From Erythrophleum ivorense (taxonomy: Eukaryota > Streptophyta > Magnoliopsida > Fabales > Fabaceae), in NCBI GenBank assembly GCA_026724425.1, contig JAIUCV010000005.1, positions 39,157,784-39,221,783 on the forward strand: 64,000 bases of DNA, written 5' to 3'. Shown piece after piece: positions 13,205-26,600 of this stretch (the first letter of the stretch is position 1; the number at the start of each line of letters is the position of its first letter). A program made the position numbers and the translations under genes. Under the pieces are notes generated by a model, which was not told where the DNA came from, did no database searches, and was given only the letters and a program-made list of their open reading frames with translations.

Positions 13205-13495
13205 GTGGCGCCTCACTCTCCCACTCGTATAGTATCATATGTTTCTATCCTAAACCAAAGAGGAAACCCTAGGAGAGTGGCACACAAGAGGAAGAAGAAG
13301 AGAAAGAGAAATCAAGGCTTGAAAGTATAGAATTTCAGTAGTTTTTCATGTTTTTTCCTTCCCAAACCTCTTCTCCTCCATTTTCCTTTATTTCTTATTA
13401 TAATTAAGTTTATAAATCATTTTTAAGGGAGAAATTAAGGGAAAAATTTAGATTTGAAGAAAGGAGGCCAAAGAAGACAAGATCAAGTGAGAAAA

Positions 13496-16400
13496 TGTAA
13501 TGCCCAGTATGTCGCAAAAATATCAAAACAGACTAGTTTGAAAAGCAAGTTCTCTGAGATGAGTGATTCAAGGCCAAATAAAAGTTATATAAAATTTTAA
13601 ATAATATAAAATAAAGATTTAAGCCTTGAGTTACCTAGAAACCAGGGCTAGAGTGATTCAAAAAATTTACTGAAAGACCAGTGGCATTTTCGTAAATAAG
13701 TGTAATTTTGGAAAAACACCTAGGAGGGCTTTTTAAATGGAAATTTTGAGTTGTCCAGGATTCTCAGAAGCCCCAAAAATCATGGGAAGCCCCAAGACCA
13801 GTGAATCCCCTCCTGTGTACTCTTTCCGATATCAATTGACCCAAATTTTGACCCATTCGTTCGGGAATGTTTTAGTTCCGATTTGAGTGATTCCAAAGGC
13901 ATTTTATTAAATTGGGAATCTAAATTTTATGATAGAAAAGACATTTCTCAAAAAGGAGTTAAAATGAAGCCAAACCGGAAATGCCATTACGAAAGTGCAA
14001 AAATGGAAACAATTTGCAAAAGGAAGCTTCTAAATGCCACTTTAAAGTCCACGTTCATCCTCTCCCTCCCTAAACTGACTTTCTTCTGCTCATTTCCAAA
14101 GAAAACTCACAACTCCTTAGGCACACAAAAGAGAGGGATTTTTGAAGGAAGAAAGCAAGGCAAAAGGTGAGAAAGTATAGGATTTTGCTACTTCTTCCTC
14201 TTGAAAGTTCATTCTCCTCTTCTTGCTTTATCTTTCCATGGTTTTATTGAACTTTTTGATACTGGTTTGAGGTCAGACCAGAGGAGAGAAATTCAAAATT
14301 CAAGGAGGAGGAAGAGGGAAGAGGAAGGACTCTTAAAGGAAGCTTGATTGCAAGGTAGTTTCTCTTCCTTTGTTGCTTCTTTTTCTCCTTCTTCTCTTCC
14401 ATGGTGAGATGCCTAAAACAAAACCATAAAGAGGGAAGAGTTTTTATTTTATAAGCCATAAGAATACATCAAAGTAAGGCATGGGAAGATGGAATATACC
14501 AAAGAATTGCATGGAAAACTAGTGAAATGCAAGTAGAAAAAGTGTAGGATTCTTGAACATAATCTAAAATCTGGGTTGATTCAAAAATTTCCCATCATAT
14601 ATGGGTATTTTTTTGAGTTTCTAAGACTCCTAGAGAGCCTTCCAAGTGCCCCATCCATTAAGGAAAAATTCCAAACTCCATGGGTCCTTAATAGAAGTAT
14701 AAATCGGCCAAGACCTATAGAGATAGTTAGGGGATGTTTTAAATGGTTCCAAACTTGATTTGGGACTTTATATGATAAAAGAAGATAGGAGAAACCCTTA
14801 GAAAAAATTTAGAAGCCTTAGGTTAGGAGATAAGGCAATGGCTTCCATAATGTAACCTTATGAAGCAACATGTACCTAGGTTTGTGGAAGTGAGTGTATG
14901 ATAGCTCCAAGGACCTTAAATGAGGTCAAGAGGCCTAGATATGGCAAGAGAATGGAACTAAGAAATTTAATTGTGGTAGTTACTTTATTAGGTCATTAAT
15001 GGAACCATATTGTGACAAATAGAACAAAGTATGTCCTTAAGAGTGAGTTGGATATCATAACTTGTTCCAAAAGTATAATTGAGTGTTGTTTATTGTGAAT
15101 AAGCCAAGGAAATCTAGCCCTACCTCATTGTGCTTGTGGAACCAAAAAGAAGAAAGAACAAACAAAGTAAAGCTTGAATTTACACCAAGGTAGCTCTTTA
15201 CCTTTTCTTGTTGCATATGTGTCATTGTGTGCTTGTGTGTATATTTATATGTTTGAGACATGCCACTTGATGCTATGTTGCTATTTTGGTACCAATATGC
15301 TTTCTTGAATGCCTTTGAATTGTGGAAATGGCTCATAAGAATGAGGTAGTACCAAAAGTCCCTTAATGTAGGTGAGGAGATGCCAAAAGTCTCATGGCAT
15401 TGATGGGACAAAGCCAAAAGTCCCTTGGATAGGTGAGGATAAGTCAAAAGCCCTAAAAATCAAGAGTGAGGCAATCCAAAAGTCCTAGAAATGGGGTGAG
15501 GTCAAACCAAAAGTCCCTAGAGCTCATTCCTATGCTTGACATGCATTTATGACATAAACATGTGAAAAATGAATGCTTCATAGATTGAGTAGTTACATAC
15601 TTGTACCCTTGACATGTTGTATGCCTTGAAAATATGCTTGAATAGGTGTATGAGCTATTGAGATTCAATGAATCTCACCCCCTCCTTTCTCTCATCGTAT
15701 ATGATCTAGGTGGAGTTCAAGATCCAAAGGATAAAAGCCAAGGAGTTTAAATATCCATCTCTTGGTAAATTTTGATAGTTTTGATGTATTATAATGTCAA
15801 AGTATATATTTATATGTTATTTTTGAGTCATGACACTTTGAACAAGTGTAAAACTACGTAAAGATAGTATATATATATATATATCAAGAATAGAGTTAAA
15901 TGAGTGGAAGTGTGCAATTTGACCCCTTGAGAGCTCACTTGTGCATGTATGTTTATAGAAGTGGCATGATGAATTTGAGTTGCATGATAGTTCTAACCTT
16001 ATACGAGACTTATTTATGCTTTCTAAGTTGCTCAAATATGTGTGAAGCAATGTAGAGCTCATTTGGACCAAATTTGCCTCTTGTTGGGACCAAAAGTGCC
16101 ATAATCTTGAGCTATGGAAACGTTTGACCAAATGACCTTTTCTTGACTTGAAATTTTGTATGCAATTAAATCGTACCTAGATATTTTCAGTAAGCTAAAG
16201 ACCAGGTCATTTGGAGGTTTGTGGAATTTTCTATGATTTTTCAAAGTTGGTATCAGAAATTCAAATTTACACTAATACTGTTCATTTGATCAGTTGTGTA
16301 ATTGTGTCATCTGGGGACAAACGTGGTCCAATGGCTACGAAATTTTATAGAAAAATACTATACATTCACAGTGACTTGTAGCAACTAGAAGCATCTCATT

Positions 16401-17096
16401 TGGAGGTCTGAGCTAAGAGATATGAATTTTTGAATTTATAGAATAGCAATAGTAGCGCAACACGATGTGAGTCACTGTTCCATTGAATTCCAGTGGATAA
16501 ACATGTTTGTTTTAATTTGAATATATATGTACCATAAATTTAACATCCATAGATTTCCAAATTAGTATTATTTGCATATATTGAATTTTTTTGGAATTAA
16601 TTGGACATTTTTTAAGTTTATAGCACACACTTGCATCAGTACCAATAGCTATCCGAACCTTTTCACCTTTTTGCATGTCAAACATCTTTTGTGTTATGTT
16701 TCATGGCCTGTACATATTTTAAGTATAAAGTAGACATCTTTAGCTTTCCAAAATGCCATAGTATGCTTGATTTCAATTTTTTTAGAATTAATTATAAATT
16801 TTCAAAGTTGAGGCTCAAAAGCTGCAGACTGAACCCGAGGCAAAACCATTAAAAACCATGTATGCTTGATGTAAGCTCGGGTTTTTGGTAATTTTTTTAG
16901 ATGGTTTTAAGTTGTATTGGTATAATATAATGTGAGGATGATATGAGAGAGTCCCCAAGGCCCACAGAGCTAAAACAGAGAAAATGTAGATGACGTAACA
17001 CCGTTAAATTGTATTATTTTCTTTGTTTTCTTGGGGTAATTCATGTATGAAACTTGTATATGTAAGGGGGTTAGCTAAGATAGCTATGGTATTACA
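13496..17096 (+). mobile_element. Solo LTR, copy 4 of the 3.6-kb family (A type)
   Basis: Begins TGTAATGCCC and ends TATGGTATTACA, flanked by a perfect GAAAA duplication (13491-13495 and 17097-17101). The termini TGTAAT...ATTACA form a perfect 6-bp inverted repeat. Length is 3,601 bp. The A-type 5' half lacks the TATA/GGCGCC block. From about 16,810 to the end it is unlike the other copies and contains a different 280-bp module. There are no coding domains. Confidence 0.9.
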
Positions 17097-18133
17097 GAAA
17101 ACAAGGAAAAACAAAGTAATTTCTTCTTCCATGGTTGTTACTCCTTGCTCCTCTTCTCCCTATGGTTCTCCCCTCTCAAGAAGTCATAGGAGGGCTTGGT
17201 TTTTAGGTAGAACCAAGGGTGATTCTTAGAAAAAAGGATGTGGAGATTAAGAATATGCAAAGAGAATGAACAAATAACCATGAAAATTCAAGATACAAAT
17301 TCTAGGGTTTCATATGTTTCTTGTAAAATCTAATTTGATACCTTGATTTCTATGCCTAAATGAGAGTTTAAATGAGCTCCCAAGATCCCTAGAAGTCTCC
17401 CCATATGCTTCCTCCATCAAGAAAACAAGGCAAAATCCATGGAGGCCAAAACTATGCATAGTCTCGGCCTAGATAGGTTTGGGTGCCTAGGGAAAGTTTT
17501 AAAATTTTCTAAACCCATTTTTGAGTCATATATGATGAATGAAGATGAGGGGAGGCCTTGGGAAAAATTTAAAAACCATAGAAATTGAGTTGGCCTTATA
17601 TATTTCATAATATGACCTAAAAAAGCAACATATAGTTAGGCTCTTTATTTTAATTGTGTGATGACTCCAAAAGACTTAAAAGGAGCCAAGAATTATGTAT
17701 GAAAGGAAAGAATGGAGCCTAGAATTTATTTGATGGATGTTGCTTCATTAAGTGCACTTTTGGAACCATAAAAAGGTTTATAGACCAAGTTAGTGTATGA
17801 GGAAATTGTGTGGCCTTAGAATTAATTCCATGAACCTAATTGGCTTCCATAAATTGTGTCTAGGCCAAGAGAAATCATTCTCACACTTTTGTGTGTGTGA
17901 GACCGAGGAAGGGAGCATTGATTCAAGAGAAAAAGTGTGTGGTTACTTCCAAGGTAGCTCACTCCTCCTTCTCTCATGCATGAATGTATGTTTGGCTTAT
18001 CTTTGAATGTGTGTATGTGTGTTTTAAGCCATGAAAAGTATCTTATCACGATTTCAATTGCCATGGTACCATGATGATGCATTATGTTTTTAAATGATGT
18101 TTATGATGCTTGCTTTGGTTTGCTTGAGTGTGG

Positions 18134-21126
18134 TGTAACACCATACATTTCTAGCTTACTTCCTATCATTTCTAAGTCTCACATGATGAATTGTACAAAA
18201 GGGAATGGAAAATGGCATTAAAATAATGCCTTATTTCGCGTTGCGTCACGTATGAAAATTTTATTCGGTGTCACGCAGACCATATGAGCTCATACATCAC
18301 ATTCTCACATTTAATTACATACATACAACTCATTTGCATCATCAAAGTTGGCCCACAACTCATGGAATTCAAAGGGGAGTATCAAACTCACACTATTATT
18401 TTCAGCCAAAATTTTAGTTTTTCTGTCACAATTTTGAAAATTCATAACTAAATCCACAAAAATCAAAACCCAACAAAATTTACCATTCCAGAAATCTTTG
18501 GATGTCTACCCCATGTTAAAAATAATTTCAACTCATGAATCATTACAGGGAGAACATTTGACATCCGAAAAATTACTGGGATCGCTGCTGTCTGGGCCAC
18601 TGGTTCAGTTACTGATAGGAAGTTTCAAAATTCATAACTAATTCTAGAAATATTGAAATTATGCATTCTTGGCCATTATGGAAATGTAAACATGTCTAAT
18701 TTATGCCAAAAATATGTCCAAGCCATGAAACATAACACAGAAAGCGTTTGACATGCAAAAAGGGGCAAAGGTTTGGACAGCTACTGATACTAATGCAAGT
18801 GTCTACGATAAATTTAGAAAATGTCCAATTAATTCCACAAAAATCCAATCTATGCAAATGATACCAATTAGGAAATCTATGAATGTTAAATTTATGATAA
18901 AAATATATTCAAACTAGAGAAAGCACGTTTAGCCACTGAAATTCAATGGAACAGTGACTCATATCGTGCTGCACTACTGTTGCTGTTCCCAGAAATTCAA
19001 AAATTCATATCTCTTAGCTCAGACCTCCAAATGAGGTACTTCTAGTTGCTACAAGTTGTTGTGAATTCATAGTTTCTTCTTATAAAATTTTGTAGCCATT
19101 AGACGACGTTTGCTTCTCGGATGACATAATTTCACAACTGACCAACTGAATAGTACTAGTGCAAATCTGAAATTCTGATACCAACTTTGAAAAATCATAG
19201 AAAATTCCACAGACTTCCAAATGACTGATCTTTAGCTTGCCAAAAAGCTCTAGACAAGATCTACTTGCATGAAAAATTTTAAGTCAAGAAGAGGTCACTT
19301 GGTCAGACTTTGCCATAGCTCAAGAATATGGCAATTTTGGGTGCTCAACAAGAGGCATGTCTCAAACATATAAACATATACACAAGCACACAATGACACA
19401 TATGCAACAAGAAAATGTGGAGAGCTATCTTGGTACAAATTCAGGCTTTACTTTGCTTATTTCTTCTCCTTTTCGGTTCCACCAACACAAGGAGGTGGGA
19501 TTAGATTTCCTTGGCTTATTCACAATAAACAATACTTTATTATACTCTTGGAACAAATTATGACATCCAACTCACTCTTAAGACTATACTTTGTTCTATT
19601 TACCACAATATGGTTCCATTAAGGACCTAATGAAGCAACTACCATAATTAACATTCTTGGTTCCATTCTCTTGCCATATTTAGACCTCTTGACCTCATTT
19701 AAGGTCCTTGAAGCCATCACACACTCACTTTCACAAACCTAGGTCCATGTTGCTTCACAAAGTTACATTATGGAAGCCATTGCCTCATCTCCCAACCTAA
19801 GGCTTCTAAATTGTTTTCAATGGTTTCTCCTATCTTCTTTTATCATATAAAGTCCCAAATCAAGTTTGGAACTATTTAAAACATTCCCTAACTATTTCTA
19901 TGAGTCTTGGCCTATTATGCTTCCATTAAAGACCCATGAGTTTGGGATTTTTCCTTAATGGATGGGGTACTTGGGAGGCTCCCCTAGGAGCCTTAGAAAC
20001 TCAAACAAACCACTCACATATGATGGGAAATCTTGAATTAACCCAGATTTTAAACTATGTTCAAGCACCCTACACTTTTCTAACTTGAGTTTTACTAGTT
20101 TTCCATGTATTTCTTTAGTATAATCCATCTTCCCATGGCTTAATTTGATGGATTCTTTTTGGATTATAAAACAGAAACTCTTCCCTCCTTCATAGTTTTG
20201 TTTGAGGGGCATCCCACCATGGAAGAGGAGAAGGAGAAAAAGAAGCAACAAAGGGAGAGAAACTACCTTACAATCAAGCTTCCTTCAAGAGCCCTTCCTC
20301 TTCCCCTCTTTCTCCTCCTTAAATTTTGAATTTCCTTCCTCTGATCTGGACCCAAATCAGCACCAAAAATTGCATTAAAACCATGGAAAGATGAAAGTAA
20401 GAAGGGGAGGATGAAGTTTCAAGAGGAAAGAGCATGAAAACCTTATACTTTTCACCCTTTCTTTGGCTTTTCTTCCTCCAAAATTTTCTCTCTTTTATGC
20501 ACCTAAAGAGTTCAGAATTTTCTCTGAAAATGAGTAGAAGAAAGTCAATTTAGAGAGGGAAGGCTGAACGTGGATTAAAAAGGGGATTTGGAAGCTTCCT
20601 TTATGCAATTTGTTTCTATTTTTGCCCTTCTATAATGGCATTTTCGGTTTGGCTTTGTTTTAGCTCCTTTTTTAAAACCGTCTTTTTCATCATAAAATTT
20701 AGATTCCCAATTTAATAAAATGCCTTTGGAATCACTCAAATCGGAGCTAAAACCTTCCTGAACGAATCAGTCAAAATTCGGGTCAACCGACATCGGAAAG
20801 AGTACACCGGAGGGGCTTTAACGGTCCTGAGACTTGCCATGGTTTTTAAGGCCTCTGAGAACCCTGGACAACTCAAAATTTCCATTTAAAAAGCCCTCTT
20901 AGGTGTTTTTCCAAAATTACACTTATTTATAAAAATATCACTGGCCTTTCGGCAAATTTTTTAAATCACTCCGGCCCCAATTTCTAGGCAACTCAAGGCT
21001 CAAATCCTCATTTTCTATTATTTAAAATTTTATCCAAATTTTATTTGGTCTTGAATCACTCATCTCAGGAGACTTGCTTTTCAAACTAGTCTGTTCCAGT
21101 GATTGTACAACGTACCAGGCGTTACA
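18134..21126 (-). mobile_element. Solo LTR, copy 5 of the 3.6-kb family (A type, internally deleted)
   Basis: On the + strand it reads TGTAACACCATAC...CCAGGCGTTACA, flanked by a perfect TGTGG duplication (18129-18133 and 21127-21131). On the - strand it starts TGTAACGCCTGG and ends ATGGTGTTACA. At 2,993 bp it is about 800 bp shorter than copy 6. The missing block corresponds to about 25,459-26,252 of copy 6, and the junction near 19,354 sits on a shared TGCC, pointing to one microhomology-mediated deletion. Confidence 0.9.
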
Positions 21127-22854
21127 TGTGGTGAAGCCAAGAACCCTTAGCTATGGTGAGGATGATCTAAAAACTCTTAAAATTTAGTTAAGACAAAGTA
21201 AAGAGTCTCCCAAAAGTGAGATTGACTCCCAAGAGTAAGGTTGAGTCAAAAACCTCTTAAGAAATCGGTGAAGCAAGTCCAAAATCCACAAGTAAATGGG
21301 TGAGGCTAATCTTGCTTAGCAAGCCTTTGTATGCTATGTATGACTTGCTTAAATGTTGAAAATGCTTCTTGAATGTTTGCACATGTTGATATGCCTATGC
21401 ATACATTTGTAAAATTAGTTTTACATCTTTTATGTGTGATGGAAGATGAGTTATTGGGATTTTTTGAATCTCATTCTCTCCTCTCCAATGTTCTAACATG
21501 CTAGGTGGACCAAGAGAATAAGGAAATAGGAGCCAACTACATGAGAGATGAAAGCTTGACATCAAAGTGCATGAATTTTATTCTTTAAGGCCACATAGAT
21601 GGCAAATGATGTAATTTATAGTTGTATATGTTCTATAATGTTATGAATATGTATAATTATGTTAATGTATCATGAATAAATAAGAGCTAAGGTTGTATGT
21701 ATGAAAATGCACATTTTGGTTATGTAATGGCAAATTTGCATTATGGAAGTGTATGTATAAATGCAAGTAGGATGGCCAAATTGAAATGTATGAGGTTTAG
21801 GACCACTTGGGCAATTCATATAAGTCATAATCATACTTGTAAACTTGTCCAAGAGGTGCCAAACGCCAAGGGAAGTCATTGGGACATTTTGGTATCCTAT
21901 ATGGAGCAAAAATTTACCATATTAGAAACCTATACCACTTGTTATCCAAATGAGCTCTTTTTTATCTAAGATTTGGCATGCATTTAGAGCTTATTGACAT
22001 CTTTTTGGAAAGTTAAAGTGCAGAATTTTCAGAGGTCTATGGAATATTTGATGAATTTTCAAAGTTGAAAAATTTTCTGAAATTGGTCAGGTTACTGTTC
22101 ATACTAGTCTGAAAATGAATTATGTCACTCAGGGGTCAAATGATGTCCAATTGCTATGAAATTTTATAGGGAGAAATTAGACATTCCCAATGACTTGTGC
22201 CAACTAGAAGCACCCCATTTGGATGTCTAGAGGGGGATATATGAATTTTTGAAGTTTCTATTTGATTGGTTTTCGATCCCTGGACGTGCCTAAACTAGTC
22301 TTGAGTTATTTTCCCCTCTAGCTAACATCCATATCTTTCCAAATTGGTATCATTTACATGAATTGGATTTTTGTAGAATTAATTGGATATTTTTGAAGTT
22401 TGTAGCAGAAAATTGTGATAGTACCAGTAGCCAGTCAGACCTCTGCACCTTTTTGAATGTCAAACCTCTTTTGTGTTATGTTTCATAGCTTGGACTTATT
22501 TTTAGTATAAATTAGACATGTCTAGATTTCCATAATGGAAAATAATGCATAATTTTAATTTTTCTAGAATTAGTTATGATTTTTCAAATTTTGTAACAGA
22601 AGTGAGGAAATTCTAGCCGAGGCAACTATCACAAAATTCATATGTTCTCTTGCCATACACGAGTTGTATGCCACTTTTGATGATGGAAATGAGTTGTATC
22701 CATGTAATTAAATATGAGAATGTGATACATGAGTTCACATGGTCTACAGGACACCAAATGAAAAATTTATACGCTACGCAACACTAAAATATTCATTATT
22801 TTATTATCTTTTTCTTGCTCCTTATGTGAGATACATGGTTGGAAGCATGAGAAT

Positions 22855-22993
22855 AACATAGAATCTTGAAAAAGCTTATGACACAAGTGGTGCAAGCTTC
22901 TAAACAACACTATCTTTCTAAGCTATCAAAGTTCTCTTATCTAATAGTATACATGGTCGGAAAATCCAATAAGGTGACTGATGTTGTATCTAA
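22855..22993 (+). pseudogene. Ty3/gypsy fragment 3: end of RNase H
   Basis: One open frame reads LKKLMTQVVQASKQ, then a hydrophobic stretch and VGKSNKVTDVVS. This matches the gypsy RNase H C-terminus, normally ending GKxNxVADALSR. It continues the RNase H broken at 12655. It ends at the copia insertion; the ALSR-type ending resumes at 34681 on the other side. Confidence 0.8.
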
Positions 22994-23246
22994 TGTTAAA
23001 ACATAAGTACTTATAATTAGTATCTTGTTAATTATATGTTAATATTTCTTACTATTACAATAGTTATTTTTTGGCTCTTATGCTCACTAATAGAGTTGTA
23101 AGATTCTTTCTATTAGATAGCTTTGTCAATTGTCATTGTTTTATTGATCCCTTATAACCAACTCCTCTTTAAATAGAATTATGAATTCCTGCTCATTGAA
23201 TTGACTAAGCTCACAGCAAACACCTTTATTCCTTTTACTTGTTGCT
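22994..23246 (+). repeat. Copia 5' LTR
   Basis: Starts TGTTAAAACATAAG and aligns throughout with 34438-34680, with scattered mismatches and small indels. The 3' terminal CA is not preserved. It contains a TTTAAATAG box near 23,170 that could serve as TATA. Confidence 0.8.
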
Positions 23247-23259
23247 TGGTATTAAAGCC
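23247..23259 (+). other. Primer binding site (initiator tRNA-Met type)
   Basis: TGGTATTAAAGCC immediately after the LTR resembles the TGGTATCAGAGC site used by most plant copia elements, with two changes. Confidence 0.7.
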
Positions 23260-23379
23260 TCTATAGGCTTACAACATGTTAACATAATTTAGACCTATCA
23301 CGGGTGTTATTTCCAATAAGCAAGATAGTGACAACTAGTCATCCCCTTCCACCTTTTTAAAAACCTCTCCTTTCTTGAG

Positions 23380-23679
23380 CCTGCTGAGCCAATTTTGCTC
23401 TATCAAGTTGGACAAGAGTAATTATCTCTTATAGAAATCACTAATTATTCTTATTATCCACGGTAATAAGCTTGATGGGTGTATTCCAAGAATGAAACCA
23501 TGTCTTCCGAATCTCATCTCTAATGGAATAAAGAAGAAGATTAACCCAAAATGTAAAGAATGGGTCACAACAAATTAGTTATTGCTTGGTCAGCTCCTTT
23601 ACACCATCATTGTGGATGTTTCCTCACAAATGATACACTACACTAACTCAAGAGATCTTTGGAAGGTAGCTAAGGACCT
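23380..23679 (+). pseudogene. Copia gag, N-terminal part
   Basis: Frame fragments read LDKSNYLL, a GNKLDGCIP block, and RDLWKVAKDL at the end. This is the order seen in the UBN2-type gag of plant copia elements (LxxSNYxxW ... LxGyixG ... ELWxxLxxx). An in-frame stop replaces the conserved Trp after SNYLL. The gene is interrupted at GACCT by LTR copy 6 and resumes at 27470. Confidence 0.75.
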
Positions 23680-26600
23680 TGTAACGCCCGGTACTTTATA
23701 CAATCGCTGGAACGGGCCGATTTGAAAAGCAAGTCCCCTGAGATGAGTGATTCAAGGCCAAATAAAATTTGAATAAAATTTTAAATAATAGAAAACGAGG
23801 ATTTGAGCCTTGAGTTGCCCAAAAACTAGGGTCGGAGTGATTCGAAAAATTTGCCGAAAAGCCAGTGGCATTTTCGTAAATAAGTACAATTTTAGACAAA
23901 CACCTAGGAAGGCTTTTTAAATGGAAATTTTGAGTTGCCCAGGGTTCTCAGAGGCCCCAAAAACCATGGGAAGCCCCGGGACTGGTAAAGCCCCTCCGGT
24001 GTACTCTTTCCGACGTTGGTTGACCTAAACTTTGACCGATTCATTCGAGAAGGTTTTAGCTCCAATTTGAGTAATTCCAAAGGCATTTTATTAAATTGGG
24101 AATCTTAATTTTATGATGGAAAAGAAAATTCTCAAAAAGGAGCTAAAACGAAGTCAAACCGGAAATACTATTATGGAAGGGCAAAAATGGAAACAAAGTG
24201 CACAAAAGAAGCTTCCAAACTCCCTTTTTAAGCCACGTTCAGCTCCCCCCTCTCTAAACCGACTTTCTTCTACCCAAAACTCAGAAATGAAGCTGCTGTC
24301 TTAGGCGCACAAAGGGAGGAAATTTTGGAGGAAGAAAAGCCAAAGAAAGGGTGAGAAAGTGTAAGGTTTCCATGCTCTTTCCTCTTGAAACTTCATCCTT
24401 CCCTTCTTGCTTCATCTTTCCATGGTTTTAATGTATTTTTTGGTGCTGATTTGGGTCCAGATCAGAGGAGGGAAATTCAAAATTTAAGGAGGAGAAAGAG
24501 GGAAGAGGAAAGGCTCTTGAAGGAAGCTTGATTGCAAGGTAGTTTCTCTCCCTTTGTTGCTTCTTTTTCTCCTTCTCCTCTTCCATGGTAGGATGTCTCA
24601 ACCAGAACCATGAAGAGGGAAGAGTTTCTGTTTTATAATCCAAAAGAATCCATCAAACTAAGGCATGGGAAGATAGATTATACCAAAGAAATGCATGAAA
24701 AACTAGTAAAACTCAAGTTGGAAAAGTGTAGGGTGCTTGAACATAAGTTAAAATCTGGGTTGATTCAAGACTTCCCCATCATATGTGAGTGTTTGTTTGA
24801 GTTTCTAAGACTCCTAGGGAGCCTCCCAAGTGCCCCATCCATTAAGAAAAAATCCCAAACTCCATGGGTTTTTAATGGAAGCATAACTAGGTCAAGACCC
24901 TTAGAGATAGCTAGGGAGTATTTTAAATGGTTTCAAGCTTGATTTGGGACTTTATATGATAAAAGAAGATAGGAGAAACCCTTGGAAAAAATTTAGAAGC
25001 CTTAGGTTGAGAGATGAGGCAATGGCTTCCATAATGTAACCTTATGAAGCAACATGGACCTAGATTTGTGAAAGTGAGTGTGTGATGGCTTCAAGGACCT
25101 TAAATGAGGTCAAGAGGTCTAAATATGGCAAGAGAATGGAACCAAGAATGTTAATTATGGTAGTTGCTTCATTAGGTCCTTAATGAAACCATATTGTAAC
25201 AAATAGACCAAAGTGTAGTCTTAAGAGTGAGTTGGATGTCATAATTTGTTCCAAGAGTATAATTTAGTATTGTTTATTATGAATAGGCCAAAGAAATCCA
25301 ACCCCACCTTCTTGTATTTGTGGAACCGAAAAGGAGAAGAAACAAGCAAAGTAAAGCTTGAATTTGCACCAAGGTAGCTCTCCACCTTTTCTTATTGCAT
25401 TTTCTTGTTGCATATGGTGTCATTGTGTGCTTGTGTGTATGTTTATATGTTTGAGACATGCCACTTGATGCTATGTTGCTATTTTGGTACCAATATGCTT
25501 TCTTGAATGTCTTTGAATGATGGAAATGGCTCATAAGGGTGAGGTAGTGCCAAAAGTCTCATGGCGTGGGTGAGACAAGGCCAAAAGTCCCTTGGATGGG
25601 TGAGACTAAGTCAAAAGTCCCAAGAACCAAGAGTGAGGCAATCCAAAAGTCCTAGAAATGGGGTGAGGCCAACCCAAAAGTCCCTAGAGCTCATTCTTAT
25701 TCTTGACATGTGTTTGTGACATAAAAATGTGGAAATTGAATGCTTCATCGATTGAGTAGTTGCATACTTGTACCCTTGACATGTTATATGCCTTGAAAAT
25801 GTGATTGAATAGGTGTATGAGCTATTGAGATTCAATGAATCTCACCCCCTCCTTTCTCTCATCTCATATGTTTTAGGTGGAGTTCAAGATCCAAAGGATG
25901 GAAGCCAAGGAGCCTAAATCTCCATCTCTTGGCAAACCTTTCTATTTTGATATACTATGATGACTAGAATGTAAAAGTAGATATGTAAATGTTATTTTTG
26001 AGCCATGACACTTTGAACAAGTGTAAAACTATGTAAAGTTAGTGTATGTATCAAGAATAGAGTCTAATGAGTAGAATTATGTATTTTGACCATGTGGGAG
26101 CCCATTTGTGTACGTATGTTTATGGAAGTGGCATGGTGAATTTGAGTTGCATGAGAGTTCAGACCTTATGAGGGACTTATTTATGCTATATTTATGCTTT
26201 CTAAGTTGCTCAAGTGTGTGTGGAACCATGGATGGTTCATTTGAACCAAGTTGCCTCTTGTTGGGACCAAAATTGTCATAAGCTTGAGCTATGGCAAAAT
26301 CTGACCAAATGACCTCTTCTTGACTTGGAATTTTGCATGCAAGTAGATCTTGCCTAGAGCTTCTTGGGAAGCTAAATCAGGTCATTTGGAGGTCTGTGGA
26401 ATTTTCTATGATTTTTCAAAGTTGGTATCAGAATTTCGGATTTGCACTGGGACTGTTCATTTGGTTAGTTTTGAAATTGTGTCATCTGAGGGGCAAACGT
26501 GGTCCAATGGCTACGAAATTTTATAGTTAGAAACTAGGCATTCACAGTGACTTTTAGCAACTAGAAGCACCTCATTTGGAGGTTTGAGTTGAGAGATATG

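Larger units (their letters stand above)
12656..22854 (+). mobile_element. Solo LTR, copy 3 of the 3.6-kb family, carrying two nested copies; 3' end damaged
   Basis: Starts TATAATATCCGATTTTCG, which matches the family start with TG changed to TA. B-type 5' half with a TATA box. It is interrupted by copy 4 (13496-17096) and copy 5 (18134-21126); on removing these it runs continuously with copy 2. The terminal ATATATGGTGTTACA is missing or rearranged near 22,840-22,860, so the 3' boundary is approximate and no TSD can be shown. The gypsy RNase H frame continues just downstream, which fixes the end to within about 15 bases. Confidence 0.8.

Noticed and set aside
13883..14170. 95-codon + strand frame within LTR copy 4
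   Set aside because: Not kept open in copies 5 and 6, and it corresponds to the LTR promoter/leader block.
15868..15884. Short (TA)n tract as a TATA promoter in LTR copy 4
   Set aside because: It is in the 3' half of the LTR, away from the conserved promoter position, and absent from other copies; treated as a simple repeat.
24610..24942. 110-codon + strand frame within LTR copy 6
   Set aside because: The equivalent positions in LTR copies 4 and 5 carry stops and shifts, and no conserved motif is present. It is a chance frame in LTR leader sequence.
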